A stretch of 64,000 nucleotides of DNA from JABSSA01 sp039984715. GTDB taxonomy: Bacteria > Pseudomonadota > Alphaproteobacteria > Rhodobacterales > Rhodobacteraceae. Numbering within the stretch: the first letter of the stretch is position 1; every line of letters starts with the position of its first letter. The notes below the pieces were generated by a model, which had not been told where the DNA came from, made no database searches, and saw nothing but the letters and a program-made list of their open reading frames with translations. This document shows positions 1 through 9,712 of the stretch, in pieces. The position numbers and the translations under genes were made by a program. The stretch spans positions 124,001-188,000 of the forward strand of contig JBDWUA010000020.1 in the NCBI GenBank assembly GCA_039984715.1, read 5' to 3'.

Positions 1-1836
1 TAACCATGGAAACGCACTGGCTGACCAATCCGCGCGCGATGCACGTGACAGGACGTCTCGCGATTTGGGGCCCGCCAAAACCAAAATGGTCCAATCATTC
101 GTCAATGACGCGATAGATACGTCTTCGTCCGGGTGAATATGCTGAGACAGCCAATCCATATCGTGACCTTCGGCCGCCGCCGCCGACCCAAACCAGATAC
201 GTGAGCCACCACGATCAGAGGCAGGTAGATTGGCAATTGTCGCCTCTGACTTGAGCATTCCGTGGTGATTTAAAAGATAACACAATCCGACACGGCCCGA
301 TGCCTTGGTGACCCAGCCACATGCCATGCGATCCAAAAAGGTATGTGTGTCTGCGCCAGTGATCTCAAACCGATTAAAGCCGTTCACTTCCGTCAGGCCG
401 ACATGCGTGTGCACCGCCTCGACTTCCTTGGCGACAATAGATTCAACGGACGTAAATCGAAAACTGTGTTCTTCAACAAAGTCAGGTGTGGGCTTGATGT
501 AATCCACACGTTCCCACCCATTCACCACAGCAAATTCCGCGCCTTCCGCCGCCAGAACGGGTGTCAAAGGCGTGGTTTTGATGGGGCGACCTGCCGGGCG
601 GTGTTCATGCGGGAAATGAAAGCGGAATTCGTTTTGATAATCCTCAACCGCCTTGTGCGCGGTCAATTCGACATTGCCGTGCCCGGTAAAGCGTCGTGGA
701 TCGATGGCCCATGTGTCATAGCACGCTTCGCCATGAACAATCTGTTGCGCAAGCAACCACCCGTGTCCGCCGCCTTCGCCCAACCCCGCCCGTAACCCAA
801 TGATACAAAACGCATTTCGTTTACCGGGAATTGGCCCGACCAAAGGTGCGCCATCGATTGTGTAGGTGATTGGCCCATTTACAATCGTATGAATGCCAAC
901 CTCAGCCAACGCAGGCATGCGGGCAAATGCTCCGTCAAGGACATCGGAAATACGATCAAGATCATCTGGACAAAGTGCATTTACAAAATGCGGATCGATC
1001 CCATCCAGTCCCCATGTTTTGCAATCCTGTTCATAAAACCCAACCAACAGGCCATTCTTATCCTGACGGCAATAATAGTCGCCGATCGGGCATCGCAACA
1101 ACGGCATCCTGTGTCCGGCATCCCGGATCGCTGGAATGTCTTCTGTGACGAAATACTGATGCTCCATTGAGGTGACTGGATGGTGTACCGCCATCATCGC
1201 TCCGACTTCGTTCACGCGATATCCGCATGCGTTCACAACGATTTCGGCATGAATGTCCCCATGTGGCGTTTCAACGATCCAAGAATGATCTGGGTGTTGG
1301 CGCAAACCGGTGACAGGCGTGTTGCGGTAAACGGCGGCCCCCGCAGCCCGCGCACGCCGCGCAAGCGCTTGGCAGAGCTGTGCGGGATCAATGTCGCCGT
1401 CCATCGGATCCCACAATCCACCGATCAGATTTTCCGTCGAAATCAATGGATGTCGTCGCGCGCATTCCTCTGCATCGATCACTTCGAAATGTACGTCCAT
1501 CCCACGGGCCATCGACGCAAAGTGACGGTATCCATCCATTTGCGCCTGCGTGTTGGCCAACCGAATTCCACCATCACCGTGGTGGTAATTGACAGGATAA
1601 TCCGGGTCATTCGCCAGTTCTTGGTACAGCCGGATCGAATGCGATTTCAGGCCGACCATCGTTTGGTTTGTCCCGAAATTGGTGACTTGGGCGGCTGAAT
1701 GCCACGTCGTGCCGGATGTCAGTTCGTTCCGCTCAAGCAGCACAACATCGTTCCACCCTTCTTGCGTCAAATGATACAGCGTCGAACACCCTGCTATACC
1801 ACCGCCGATAACCACAACCCGCGCTTGAGATTTCAT
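1..1836 (-). CDS. Dimethylglycine/sarcosine dehydrogenase-like FAD protein (C-terminus beyond window)
   Basis: Minus-strand frame open from ATG at 1836 to the left edge, about 612 residues seen. It begins with a dinucleotide-binding motif (VVVIGGGIAGCSTLYHL), then TSGTTWHSAAQV, whose Trp-His pair matches the position of the flavin-linking histidine in dimethylglycine dehydrogenase. The last visible residues (RDVLSRASRADW, AFPWL) resemble a GcvT/aminomethyltransferase domain, so the layout is FAD oxidoreductase then folate-binding domain. Such enzymes oxidatively remove N-methyl groups and pass the one-carbon unit to tetrahydrofolate. Full family members are about 800 residues, so about 200 are missing. 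It is divergent from the molybdenum hydroxylase operon, suggesting that the imported substrate may carry an N-methyl group (inference). The exact substrate cannot be read from sequence. Confidence 0.9.
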   Translation of the reverse strand, partial: MKSQARVVVIGGGIAGCSTLYHLTQEGWNDVVLLERNELTSGTTWHSAAQVTNFGTNQTMVGLKSHSIRLYQELANDPDYPVNYHHGDGGIRLANTQAQMDGYRHFASMARGMDVHFEVIDAEECARRHPLISTENLIGGLWDPMDGDIDPAQLCQALARRARAAGAAVYRNTPVTGLRQHPDHSWIVETPHGDIHAEIVVNACGYRVNEVGAMMAVHHPVTSMEHQYFVTEDIPAIRDAGHRMPLLRCPIGDYYCRQDKNGLLVGFYEQDCKTWGLDGIDPHFVNALCPDDLDRISDVLDGAFARMPALAEVGIHTIVNGPITYTIDGAPLVGPIPGKRNAFCIIGLRAGLGEGGGHGWLLAQQIVHGEACYDTWAIDPRRFTGHGNVELTAHKAVEDYQNEFRFHFPHEHRPAGRPIKTTPLTPVLAAEGAEFAVVNGWERVDYIKPTPDFVEEHSFRFTSVESIVAKEVEAVHTHVGLTEVNGFNRFEITGADTHTFLDRMACGWVTKASGRVGLCYLLNHHGMLKSEATIANLPASDRGGSRIWFGSAAAAEGHDMDWLSQHIHPDEDVSIASLTNDWTILVLAGPKSRDVLSRASRADWSASAFPWL

Positions 1837-2042
1837 ATTGAACCACCCAATTTCATGCCCCCACTCAGCCAGCCGTTTGATTGGCGCGCAAGGCACGATC
1901 CTCAGATTAATGAAATCGAAATCTGCGCTTTGATTTTGGCACGCTCGTAAAAATTGACTTGGCGACACCGGGCGTCACTGCAAGTTTCTGTGGATGACTA
2001 TGTTTTGGCACCCGCGAAAGCACCAAGATTTGCAGGAATCCA

Positions 2043-2088
2043 TTGACAAGTCTTAGCTCGGCTCAATAACGTTAGCATACAAACGTTA
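2043..2088 (+). promoter_or_regulatory. Promoter and operator-like inverted repeat of the hydroxylase operon
   Basis: TTGACA at 2043-2048 is followed after 16-17 bases by an AT-rich -10-like segment near 2065-2071. Overlapping it is a perfect inverted repeat TAACGTT-N8-AACGTTA at 2067-2088, just ahead of the TTG start at 2107. Its position over the -10 and transcription start suggests a repressor site. The cognate regulator is not in the window. The rest of the 270-base divergent gap (1837-2106) shows nothing else I recognise. Confidence 0.5.
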
Positions 2089-2106
2089 AAGGACAGGACC
2101 AAAACC

Positions 2107-2943
2107 TTGTCAGCGGATTATTTCATGCCGACGGAACTTGACGACGCATTTGCGCTGTTAAAAACGCATGACCTTGCCATCGTGGCTGGTGGTACGGATT
2201 ACTTTCCAGCGCGCGGTCGTGCTCCGTTAACGCAGAACATTCTTGACCTGTCTCGCCTGCGACTATTGCAGAGGTTGGATTTGACAGAAACCCACCTTGA
2301 AATTGGTGCAGGCGTCACGTGGACCAAACTGGTCAATGCAAAATTGCCAAATGCGTTCCTTGGGTTGCAAGCAGCCGGTCGGGACGTCGGTAGCATCCAA
2401 ATCCAAAACGCGGGAACAATTGTTGGCAATATCTGCAATGCATCACCCGCCGCAGATGGTATGCCGCCGCTGCTTGCGTTGGATGCAGAGGTCAAGATAG
2501 CAAGCCAAAACGGTGACCGCCTTGAACCGCTAAGCCAGTTTGTCACGGGTGTTCGACGCACCACGTTGCAACCCGGCGAAATTGTTGTTGGCCTGCGTAT
2601 CCCAACGCCGCCTGCGCATGCGATTGGTGCGTTCCAAAAGCTTGGGGCCCGGCGTTATCTGGTGATTTCCATCGCCATGACTGCTGTTGTGATCGGATTG
2701 GACGATCAAGGCCAAGTGGATTTCGCCCGCATTGCTGTCGGTGCGTGTTCGGCAGTCGCGCAGCGTTTACACGACCTCGAACATGACCTTCTTGGACAAC
2801 GGCCAGATAGCGTAAGCATAACGCCTGACCATTTGGCAGCGTTGGCCCCTATTTCAGACGTTCGAGGCGACACCGCATATCGATTGGGAATCGTATCGAC
2901 CCAAATTCAACGCGCGATCAACGATACGGTGCACCATGGATAA
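2107..2943 (+). CDS. Molybdenum hydroxylase FAD-binding subunit (xanthine dehydrogenase/CoxM type)
   Basis: 278 residues, TTG start preceded by AAAGGACAGGA. The FAD-binding pattern of the CoxM/XdhA medium subunit is visible: VAGGTDYFPARG near residues 27-38, then the Gly-rich stretch DVGSIQIQNAGTIVGNICNASPAADGMPPLLAL, which holds pyrophosphate-contacting residues in the family. It passes electrons from the 2Fe-2S clusters of the partner subunit to FAD. The 3' end overlaps the next gene by 8 bases, so the two are probably translationally coupled. It is the first gene of a seven-gene operon. Substrate specificity resides in the next protein. Confidence 0.9.
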   Translation: MSADYFMPTELDDAFALLKTHDLAIVAGGTDYFPARGRAPLTQNILDLSRLRLLQRLDLTETHLEIGAGVTWTKLVNAKLPNAFLGLQAAGRDVGSIQIQNAGTIVGNICNASPAADGMPPLLALDAEVKIASQNGDRLEPLSQFVTGVRRTTLQPGEIVVGLRIPTPPAHAIGAFQKLGARRYLVISIAMTAVVIGLDDQGQVDFARIAVGACSAVAQRLHDLEHDLLGQRPDSVSITPDHLAALAPISDVRGDTAYRLGIVSTQIQRAINDTVHHG

Positions 2944-5683
2944 ACGCGCGTCGACAACCAATATCCGCTTCCAGTTGAACGGCCAACCTGCGGAAACTCA
3001 ACCTCTGCCCGGTGAGCGTTTGTCATCGACGTTGAGGGACCGGCTTGATACGCGCGACGTGAAAGTCGGGTGTGACGCGGGGGATTGCGGCGCATGCACT
3101 GTGTTGGTGGACGGCGCCCCGGTTTGTGCCTGTTTGACACCAACCCATCAAGCCGATGGAAAGGTGGTTGAAACCCTAAGCGGGCTTTTGTCGTCGGATC
3201 CAATTGCGACGGACCTTGCGCAGAGCTTTTTGGCACATGGCGCGGCGCAATGTGGGATTTGTACGCCAGGGATGATGGTCTCGTCTGTTGCGCTATTGCG
3301 ATCCAATCCCAAGCCCTCAGAAAATGACACGATGGATGCATTGGGCGGCGTGCTGTGCCGCTGTACAGGGTATCGCAAAATCCTTGCCGCGATCTGCGAT
3401 CCAACCGCAAAAGTGGAGCCGCCCCAAGGTCAGGGTCATTCCGGGTCTGCAATTGCGCGTCTGGATGGAATGCCCAAAGTTACGGGAACTGAACGCTTTG
3501 GTGACGATATTGCGCCGCAAGACGCGCTGGTCCTGCGCATCATTCGATCCCCTCACCATCATGCGGAATTCGCCTTCGGTGATACGCAACATTGGATCGA
3601 CGCCAATCCGGGTATGGTCACGGTTTTGACGGCCAATGACATTCCCGGCAAAAACAGCTTTGGCGTCATTCCAGCATTTGCAGATCAACCCGTTTTCGCC
3701 GAACGCACATGCAGATTTAAGGGCGAAGCCGTCGCAGCGATTGTGGGCAGCGCGCTTGCGATTGATACGTTGGATGAAACGAATTTTCCGATTGAATGGC
3801 AGCCCCTTGCAGCCGCGCTAACACCTGATGAGGCATTGTCGCCCCAAGCGGCACAGCTGCATGATGAACGCCCCGGCAATCTGATGTGCACCGGGTTTGT
3901 GACGCGTGGCACACCTGAGGACGCTATAGAATCCGCCGAAATCACAGTAAACGGCACCTATACGACATCGTTTGTCGAACACGCCTATATCGAACCCGAA
4001 GCTGGATTTGCTCAGATCGTTAATGGTCGGATCGAAGTGCATACCTGCACCCAAGCCCCCGTCATGAACCTCGAAGCGCTTGTCGAAATCCTTGGAATGG
4101 CGCCGGATCAAATTCGTATTGTGCCAACAGGTGTTGGTGGTGGGTTTGGATCCAAGCTGGATTTATCTACGCAACCGTTTTTGGCTCTCGCGGCCCTGAA
4201 AACAGGTCGTCCCGTGCGCATGACGTATTCGCGTATCGAGTCTATGCAATCCACGACAAAACGCCATCCCGCCGATATTAATGTGACGATCGGGGCCAGT
4301 TCTGACGGCATACTTCAAGGCATCAATTTCCAAGGCACATTTAACACCGGCGCCTATGCAAGCTGGGGTCCAACTGTCGCCAACAGGGTGCCGGTGCATG
4401 CGTCGGGCCCATATTACGTTCCAAATTATCGCGCCCAAGCCAAAGCTGTGCATACCCATTGTGCGCCTTCGGGCGCGTTTCGCGGGTTTGGCGTTCCCCA
4501 ATCCGCCATTGCATTGGAAAGCGAACTGGACGAATTGGCGCTTCGCCTTGATATCGATCCTCTTGAACTGCGCTTACGCAATGCGTTGACTGACGGGGCT
4601 TCAACAATCACGGGCCAAGTGTTTGACAGCGGCGTCGGCATAAAAGCCTGTCTTGAGGCCCTAAAACCTGCCTGGGATTTGGCACGCGCAGAAGTGGACC
4701 AGTTCAACGCCGACAACAGCATTGTGCGACGCGGGGTAGGCGTGGCCAGTGGGTGGTATGGATGTGGCAACACGTCCTTGCCGAACCCATCAACGATCAA
4801 ATGCGGTATACGCCCAGACGGGACATTGGTTTTGCATCAAGGGGCTGTGGACATTGGCCAAGGGGCAAATACCGTGATCGCCCAAATCTTTGCCCAAGCG
4901 TTGGGTGTACCCATCAGCCAAGTCACGTTGGTTGGCGCGGATACAGACGTCACACCTGATGCAGGCAAAACATCTGCATCGCGCCAAACCTTTGTATCGG
5001 GCAATGCCGCGCGCTTATCAGCCTGCGCCCTGCGCACGGATATCCTGCAACGGGTCAACGCGGCCGAAACGTCCACTATCCATTTTGAGAACGCCGTCAT
5101 TCGCGTTTTGGATGGCACGCAGACGCATGAAATCAAGCTCGATGGAATGCAAAGCGATGCCGAAGGGTATGTCATACGTGCCGAAGAATCTTATGACCCG
5201 CCAACGCGCGCCCTTGATGCACAGGGCCAAGGCGACCCTTATGCGCAGTTTGGCTATGCTGCGCATATAGCAGTTGTCGAAGTCGACATGCAGCTTGGAA
5301 CAACCAAAGCGATCAAAGTGATTGCAGCTCATGATGTCGGTCACGCAATCAATCCAAATATGGTCGAAGGGCAAGTCGAAGGCGGCGTCGCCCAAGGATT
5401 AGGCATGGCCTTGATGGAAGAGTTTTTACCCGGACGCACTGAAAACCTGCATGATTATCTGATCCCGACCATTGGCGATGTGCCCCCAATTGACACGCTG
5501 ATCGTCGAGGTGCCTGATCCGCACGGACCGTTTGGGGCCAAGGGGTTGGGTGAACATGCGCTTATTCCGACGGCGCCTGCCATATTGAATGCGATTAAAC
5601 ATGCGACCGGGGTACGGATGACACAAGTGCCCGCAACCCCTGCCCGTCTGAAAGCCATGCTAAAGGAATATCCAAATGGCTGA
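2936..5683 (+). CDS. Molybdenum hydroxylase, fused 2Fe-2S and molybdopterin subunit
   Basis: 915 residues. Residues about 10-160 form the small subunit: a plant-type 2Fe-2S domain (VGCDAGDCGACTV...CACL) and a four-helix 2Fe-2S domain (QCGICTPGM...CRCTGYRK). The rest is the molybdopterin large subunit, with GGGFGSK, GAFRGFG, GQGANT and near the C-terminus GAKGLGEHALIPTAP, which contains the conserved glutamate expected to act as base. The enzyme family hydroxylates purines, nicotinate and other N-heterocycles or aldehydes using water. Small and large subunits are often separate genes; here they are one polypeptide with only the FAD subunit separate. The neighbouring 6-hydroxynicotinate-reductase-like gene favours an aromatic N-heterocycle over xanthine (inference). 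Confidence 0.92.
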   Translation: MDKRASTTNIRFQLNGQPAETQPLPGERLSSTLRDRLDTRDVKVGCDAGDCGACTVLVDGAPVCACLTPTHQADGKVVETLSGLLSSDPIATDLAQSFLAHGAAQCGICTPGMMVSSVALLRSNPKPSENDTMDALGGVLCRCTGYRKILAAICDPTAKVEPPQGQGHSGSAIARLDGMPKVTGTERFGDDIAPQDALVLRIIRSPHHHAEFAFGDTQHWIDANPGMVTVLTANDIPGKNSFGVIPAFADQPVFAERTCRFKGEAVAAIVGSALAIDTLDETNFPIEWQPLAAALTPDEALSPQAAQLHDERPGNLMCTGFVTRGTPEDAIESAEITVNGTYTTSFVEHAYIEPEAGFAQIVNGRIEVHTCTQAPVMNLEALVEILGMAPDQIRIVPTGVGGGFGSKLDLSTQPFLALAALKTGRPVRMTYSRIESMQSTTKRHPADINVTIGASSDGILQGINFQGTFNTGAYASWGPTVANRVPVHASGPYYVPNYRAQAKAVHTHCAPSGAFRGFGVPQSAIALESELDELALRLDIDPLELRLRNALTDGASTITGQVFDSGVGIKACLEALKPAWDLARAEVDQFNADNSIVRRGVGVASGWYGCGNTSLPNPSTIKCGIRPDGTLVLHQGAVDIGQGANTVIAQIFAQALGVPISQVTLVGADTDVTPDAGKTSASRQTFVSGNAARLSACALRTDILQRVNAAETSTIHFENAVIRVLDGTQTHEIKLDGMQSDAEGYVIRAEESYDPPTRALDAQGQGDPYAQFGYAAHIAVVEVDMQLGTTKAIKVIAAHDVGHAINPNMVEGQVEGGVAQGLGMALMEEFLPGRTENLHDYLIPTIGDVPPIDTLIVEVPDPHGPFGAKGLGEHALIPTAPAILNAIKHATGVRMTQVPATPARLKAMLKEYPNG

Positions 5684-7166
5684 AATGGCCTCAAAGCCTG
5701 TAAAGATCCGTTGTGATGCCTGTCCTGTGATGTGTTTTATTGCAGAAGGTAAATCGGGGGCTTGCGATCGTTACGCCAATCATGACGGCGACCTTGTTCG
5801 CCTTGATCCCTTGACGATTGTTGAAACGACACAGCACAAGCTTGTGCCGTTCTTGCACGATGGCAAAGCAGAAGACTGGGACGGTGACATCGTTCAAGGC
5901 AATCGTCCATTTGTGACCGCTGTTGGCGCGGGCACCACTTATCCAGATTACAAACCAGCCCCCTTTATTGTCAGTCAGGACGTTGCCGGCGTTGATATGG
6001 TCACGGTCGTGACAGAAGGCATCTTTTCTTACTGCGGCGTGAAGGTCAAAATCGACACAGACCGTCATATCGGCCACGAGCGCGATGTTGTTCGCGTTGA
6101 TGGCGAAGCCATTGGCCACGTTACGACAACGGAATACGGGTCAAAAATGCTGTCTTTGGGTGGCGTCGAACATTTAACCGGGGGCAGCAAAGCCGAGGGC
6201 CGCATAACGTGTGATGCCTTGCTTAGATTGTGCAATTGCGAAGCCGTCGAGATGACGATTGGCGAAGACACACATGCAACATCTGTCATCGTTCAAGCGG
6301 GCAAGGCTCCTATCATCAACGGTTTGCCTGAAAAACTAATGCGTGTGGGATGCGGTTCTGCCGCTATTGGAATGTTCGCAAAACAGTGGTTGGGACATGT
6401 CGACGAAGTTGTCGTCGTTGACGACCATATCACCGGTGTGTTGTCCGAACACGAAGCCGGTAAACAACTGGACGTCCCGGCCACAGGCATTCGCATAAAA
6501 GGTCGAAGATCGACACCGGGGCGGTATTTTCAAGTTGCAGATCCCGGCACCGGTTGGGGCGGGACAAATATCGAAGATCCGTTAACCATTTTGGGTGAAT
6601 TCAAGCCCAAGATCGCGCGCGCCGGATTGCGCATATTGATGGTTTCGACGACTGGAGAACAATTCGCATATTTCGAACTTGACGAAGACCTGGTTCCCAA
6701 GCCCAAACCTATTCCACCACGATTGAAAGCCTCGGCAGATTTGATCGCAGAAAATTGTGAACCATCCGTTTGTTCCGTTCTTTTCATGGGCGGGGCTGGT
6801 GGCAGTTTGCGCGCCGGCGTGACTGAAAACCCGGTGCGCCTGACACGGTCTGTCAAAGACTCGCTGACTTATGTGTCTTGTGGCGGGGCCGAAGCCTTCG
6901 TTTGGCCGGGTGGTGGGATTACAGTGATGGTTGATGTGTTGGAAATGCCGCCCGGATCATTTGGATACGTCCCGACACCGGCATTGGTGGCTCCTATCGA
7001 ATTCACGATGCGTGTTGAAGATTATAGTATGTTGGGTGGGTATACCGACGAAATTCAGCGTGTTGACGAATTGAACATGGGCACCGCTCGCAAAGTGTCT
7101 ATGCGCAGTTCTCAACCTGATCCAATGGATCGCGCAAATTATCGTTGGGCCAAAGGACACAAATGA
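5676..7166 (+). CDS. 6-hydroxynicotinate reductase-like Fe-S protein
   Basis: 496 residues, ATG overlapping the previous gene by 8 bases. The N-terminus has a cysteine cluster (RCDACPVMCFIAEGKSGACDRY) suited to an iron-sulfur cluster, and further cysteines occur in CDALLRLCNC and SCGGAEAF. The sequence fits the family annotated as 6-hydroxynicotinate reductase, named for the Eubacterium barkeri enzyme that reduces 6-hydroxynicotinate to 1,4,5,6-tetrahydro-6-oxonicotinate; Azorhizobium also uses that intermediate. Next to a molybdenum hydroxylase, a hydroxylate-then-reduce sequence on a pyridine or similar ring is plausible. I recognise the family from its cysteine pattern and context, so the exact reaction is inferred. 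Confidence 0.65.
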   Translation: MAEMASKPVKIRCDACPVMCFIAEGKSGACDRYANHDGDLVRLDPLTIVETTQHKLVPFLHDGKAEDWDGDIVQGNRPFVTAVGAGTTYPDYKPAPFIVSQDVAGVDMVTVVTEGIFSYCGVKVKIDTDRHIGHERDVVRVDGEAIGHVTTTEYGSKMLSLGGVEHLTGGSKAEGRITCDALLRLCNCEAVEMTIGEDTHATSVIVQAGKAPIINGLPEKLMRVGCGSAAIGMFAKQWLGHVDEVVVVDDHITGVLSEHEAGKQLDVPATGIRIKGRRSTPGRYFQVADPGTGWGGTNIEDPLTILGEFKPKIARAGLRILMVSTTGEQFAYFELDEDLVPKPKPIPPRLKASADLIAENCEPSVCSVLFMGGAGGSLRAGVTENPVRLTRSVKDSLTYVSCGGAEAFVWPGGGITVMVDVLEMPPGSFGYVPTPALVAPIEFTMRVEDYSMLGGYTDEIQRVDELNMGTARKVSMRSSQPDPMDRANYRWAKGHK

Positions 7167-7334
7167 TCGACGTTGTCGACTTTGTCGGTCTGAACACAAA
7201 TACTAGGTTGATTTGACAGCGAGGGACGCAAATCAACAAATCATTTGCATGCAAACAAGAAAATCATTGACTCATGGCCACTACATGCGCCTCAATTCAG
7301 AAATGAAACTAAGCGCAATTGGGGGACGATCACG

Positions 7335-8402
7335 GTGAGCTTTGTGCGCAACGCATGGTATGTGGCCGGATGGTCCAAGGTTTTCGGGGACGATCTGCGC
7401 GCGCTTGAAATCACCGGACAGCGTTTAGTCATGTTCCGAACTTCGGACGGTAAAGTTATCGCATTAGAGGATCGGTGCCCGCATCGATTGCTGCCATTGT
7501 CAAAAGGCAAACGTGTCGGCGATACAATTCAGTGCGGATATCACGGGATGACCTTTGATGGCACTGGCACATGTGTCCGCGTGCCCGGTCAAGACAACAC
7601 ACCCAAAAGCGCTTTTGTGAACGCCTATCCCATCGAAGAACGCCATGGTATTGTATGGATTTGGATGGGCGATCCTGAACGCGCTGATCGATCCAAAGTC
7701 TTTGATATTCCAGAATTTTCGGATGCGACATGGCATGCGCATCACGGCGGACAATTGCACATAAAAGCGCATTATCTGAACGTGGCGGAAAACCTTGTTG
7801 ATCCGGCGCATGTCAGCTTTGTCCACCCGACGACATTAGGCAACGCGGCGTCAGAAAACGTGCCTGTGCATGTCTCAACCAGCGGTGCGGTTATTCGGGC
7901 ATGGCGTTGGATCAGGGATGCGCCGCCCATCGGGTTTTTCCAAAAATTCGGTGGCTTCAGCGGGCATGTTGATCGCTGGCATTACTATGACCTACATTTG
8001 CCATCCACAGCCGTCATCGATTTCGGCAGCATCGACACTGCTGCACAATGCGCTGAAGAAGATCGAAACCAAGGGGTGCGCATCTTTGCCTTGCATTTTG
8101 TGACCCCAATCCGCGAAGATTACACCATTGATCACTGGATGCATCTGCGCAATACCGCCATCGGCGACGACGCAGCATCTGAACAAATGGACGCAATGTT
8201 CCAAATCGCATTTGATGAAGACAAAGCAATTTTGGAAGCCATCCACGAAGAAGAAATGCGCCCACAAACCCGGCGTCCCATTCGGATCGCAATCGACAAG
8301 GGTCCAACCGTCTATCGAAAACGCATCCGCGATATGATTGCCGCGGAAACAACAGAAGATTTGGGCGACCCGGTCGGCCCGGTCTTTATACAACACGACT
8401 GA
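7335..8402 (+). CDS. Rieske non-heme iron oxygenase, VanA-like large subunit
   Basis: 355 residues from GTG at 7335, chosen because GGGGGA at 7321-7326 lies 8 bases upstream and the protein then begins SFVRNAWYVAGW as in vanillate O-demethylase oxygenases. An in-frame upstream start at 7245 would add 30 residues of unlikely sequence. The Rieske cluster ligands are EDRCPHRLLPL and IQCGYHGM. The mononuclear iron site is NVAENLVDPAHVSFVHP. Family members O- or N-demethylate or hydroxylate small aromatics and quaternary amines. No reductase gene lies nearby, so electrons must come from elsewhere. It sits between the Fe-S reductase and the transporter. Confidence 0.87.
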   Translation: MSFVRNAWYVAGWSKVFGDDLRALEITGQRLVMFRTSDGKVIALEDRCPHRLLPLSKGKRVGDTIQCGYHGMTFDGTGTCVRVPGQDNTPKSAFVNAYPIEERHGIVWIWMGDPERADRSKVFDIPEFSDATWHAHHGGQLHIKAHYLNVAENLVDPAHVSFVHPTTLGNAASENVPVHVSTSGAVIRAWRWIRDAPPIGFFQKFGGFSGHVDRWHYYDLHLPSTAVIDFGSIDTAAQCAEEDRNQGVRIFALHFVTPIREDYTIDHWMHLRNTAIGDDAASEQMDAMFQIAFDEDKAILEAIHEEEMRPQTRRPIRIAIDKGPTVYRKRIRDMIAAETTEDLGDPVGPVFIQHD

Positions 8403-8437
8403 CCAACAGTCCGACCGGTCAACAGAGAGGGAAATAC

Positions 8438-9643
8438 ATGCAACGAAATACATTCTTGAAAGGGATTGTCGCAGCTGTAGCTCTAGCAGCCGCCCCCCTG
8501 ACCGCATTCGCGCAAGACACAATAAAGATCGGTGAAATCAATCACTACAAACGCCTCGCTGCTTTCGCAGGGCCCTATAAGCTTGGCATTGAGCTGGCAG
8601 TCGAAGAGGTCAACGCAGCAGGCGGTGTGCTTGGTAAACCTTTGGAATTCATTTTCCGTGACGATCAAGGTGAACCGGGCGAAGCCATCAAAATCGCCGA
8701 AGAGCTCATGACACGCGAAGGTGCAGTCATGCTGACAGGTACCATTCTGTCGAATGTTGGTTTGGCGATCTCGTCTTATGCTGGCGAAAAAGGATATGTG
8801 TATCTCGCCTCTGAACCGCTTGCGGATTCACTGGTTTGGGCCGCTGGAAACCCCTATACATTCCGCCTGCGTGCATCGACCTTTATGCAAGCCGCAATGC
8901 TTGCAGAAGCGGCATCCAAAACTGACGCCACAAAGTTCGCAACAATTGCGCCCAATTACGCATACGGAAAAGACGCTGTGGCGGCGTTCAAAAAGAACCT
9001 TCTGCGTCTGAAACCTGATGCCGAATTTGTCGCCGAACAATGGCCCGGCGTTTTCAAAATTGACGCTGGTGCTGAGGTGCAGGCCTTGGAACGAGCAAAG
9101 CCTGATGCCATTTACAACGTCACGTTTGGGCCCGACCTTGCCAAGTTCGTGCGCGAAGGCACAGATCGTGGATTGTTTGAAGGGCGCAAGGTCTATGGTT
9201 TGCTGTCAGGCGAGCCCGAATACCTTGATCCATTAGGCGACGAAGCCCCTGAAGGTTGGACTGTCACTGGGTACCCTTGGTATGATCTGAATGACGGTGC
9301 TGCGGGCGATTTTGTCAAAGGCTATCAAGCCCGCTACGATGATTACCCTCGCATCGGATCTTTGGTCGGCTATATGACGGTTCAATCCATTGCGGCGGCA
9401 CTGACCAAGGCAGGTTCAACAGAAACCGAAGCCATTCGCACCGCCTTTGAAGGGCTTCAAGTTGACACGCCAATGGGTGAAATCACCTATCGGGCCAATG
9501 ATCACCAATCCACAGCTGGGGCCTATGTCGGAACGACAACCCTGAAAGACGGCAAGGGCATTATGGTCGATTGGGACTATAAGAACGGCGCTGACTATCT
9601 TCCATCAGATGAAGAAGTCGCCAAATTACGCCCATCTGAATAA
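8438..9643 (+). CDS. ABC transporter periplasmic substrate-binding protein (HAAT family)
   Basis: 401 residues, ATG preceded by AGAGAGGGAAATAC. A classical signal peptide ends near LTAFAQD, followed by IKIGEINHYKRLAAFAGPYKLGIELAVEEVNAAGGVLGKP, the usual opening of Leu/Ile/Val-type binding proteins. These bind amino acids, amides, urea or aromatic acids. It delivers ligand to the permease and ATPases downstream. A hairpin directly after the stop probably lets this gene be made in excess over the membrane parts. The ligand is unknown; the linked catabolic genes suggest an N-heterocycle or betaine. Confidence 0.9.
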   Translation: MQRNTFLKGIVAAVALAAAPLTAFAQDTIKIGEINHYKRLAAFAGPYKLGIELAVEEVNAAGGVLGKPLEFIFRDDQGEPGEAIKIAEELMTREGAVMLTGTILSNVGLAISSYAGEKGYVYLASEPLADSLVWAAGNPYTFRLRASTFMQAAMLAEAASKTDATKFATIAPNYAYGKDAVAAFKKNLLRLKPDAEFVAEQWPGVFKIDAGAEVQALERAKPDAIYNVTFGPDLAKFVREGTDRGLFEGRKVYGLLSGEPEYLDPLGDEAPEGWTVTGYPWYDLNDGAAGDFVKGYQARYDDYPRIGSLVGYMTVQSIAAALTKAGSTETEAIRTAFEGLQVDTPMGEITYRANDHQSTAGAYVGTTTLKDGKGIMVDWDYKNGADYLPSDEEVAKLRPSE

Positions 9644-9651
9644 TGCGCATT

Positions 9652-9678
9652 GGGCTTTGTCTGTGACAGGCAAAGCCC
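9652..9678 (+). terminator. Attenuator-type hairpin after the binding-protein gene
   Basis: GGGCTTTG (9652-9659) pairs perfectly with CAAAGCCC (9671-9678), followed by TTCGCTTTTT. It lies between binding protein and permease, where partial terminators are common. Its presence also argues against a permease start at 9650. Confidence 0.65.
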
Positions 9679-9712
9679 TTCGCTTTTTCCCAATTCAACG
9701 AGTGATCACAAC

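Noticed and set aside
305..1698. Several plus-strand open frames of 65-172 codons
   Set aside because: They are antisense shadows of the FAD/GcvT dehydrogenase, which is open across the whole stretch on the minus strand and has clear motifs.
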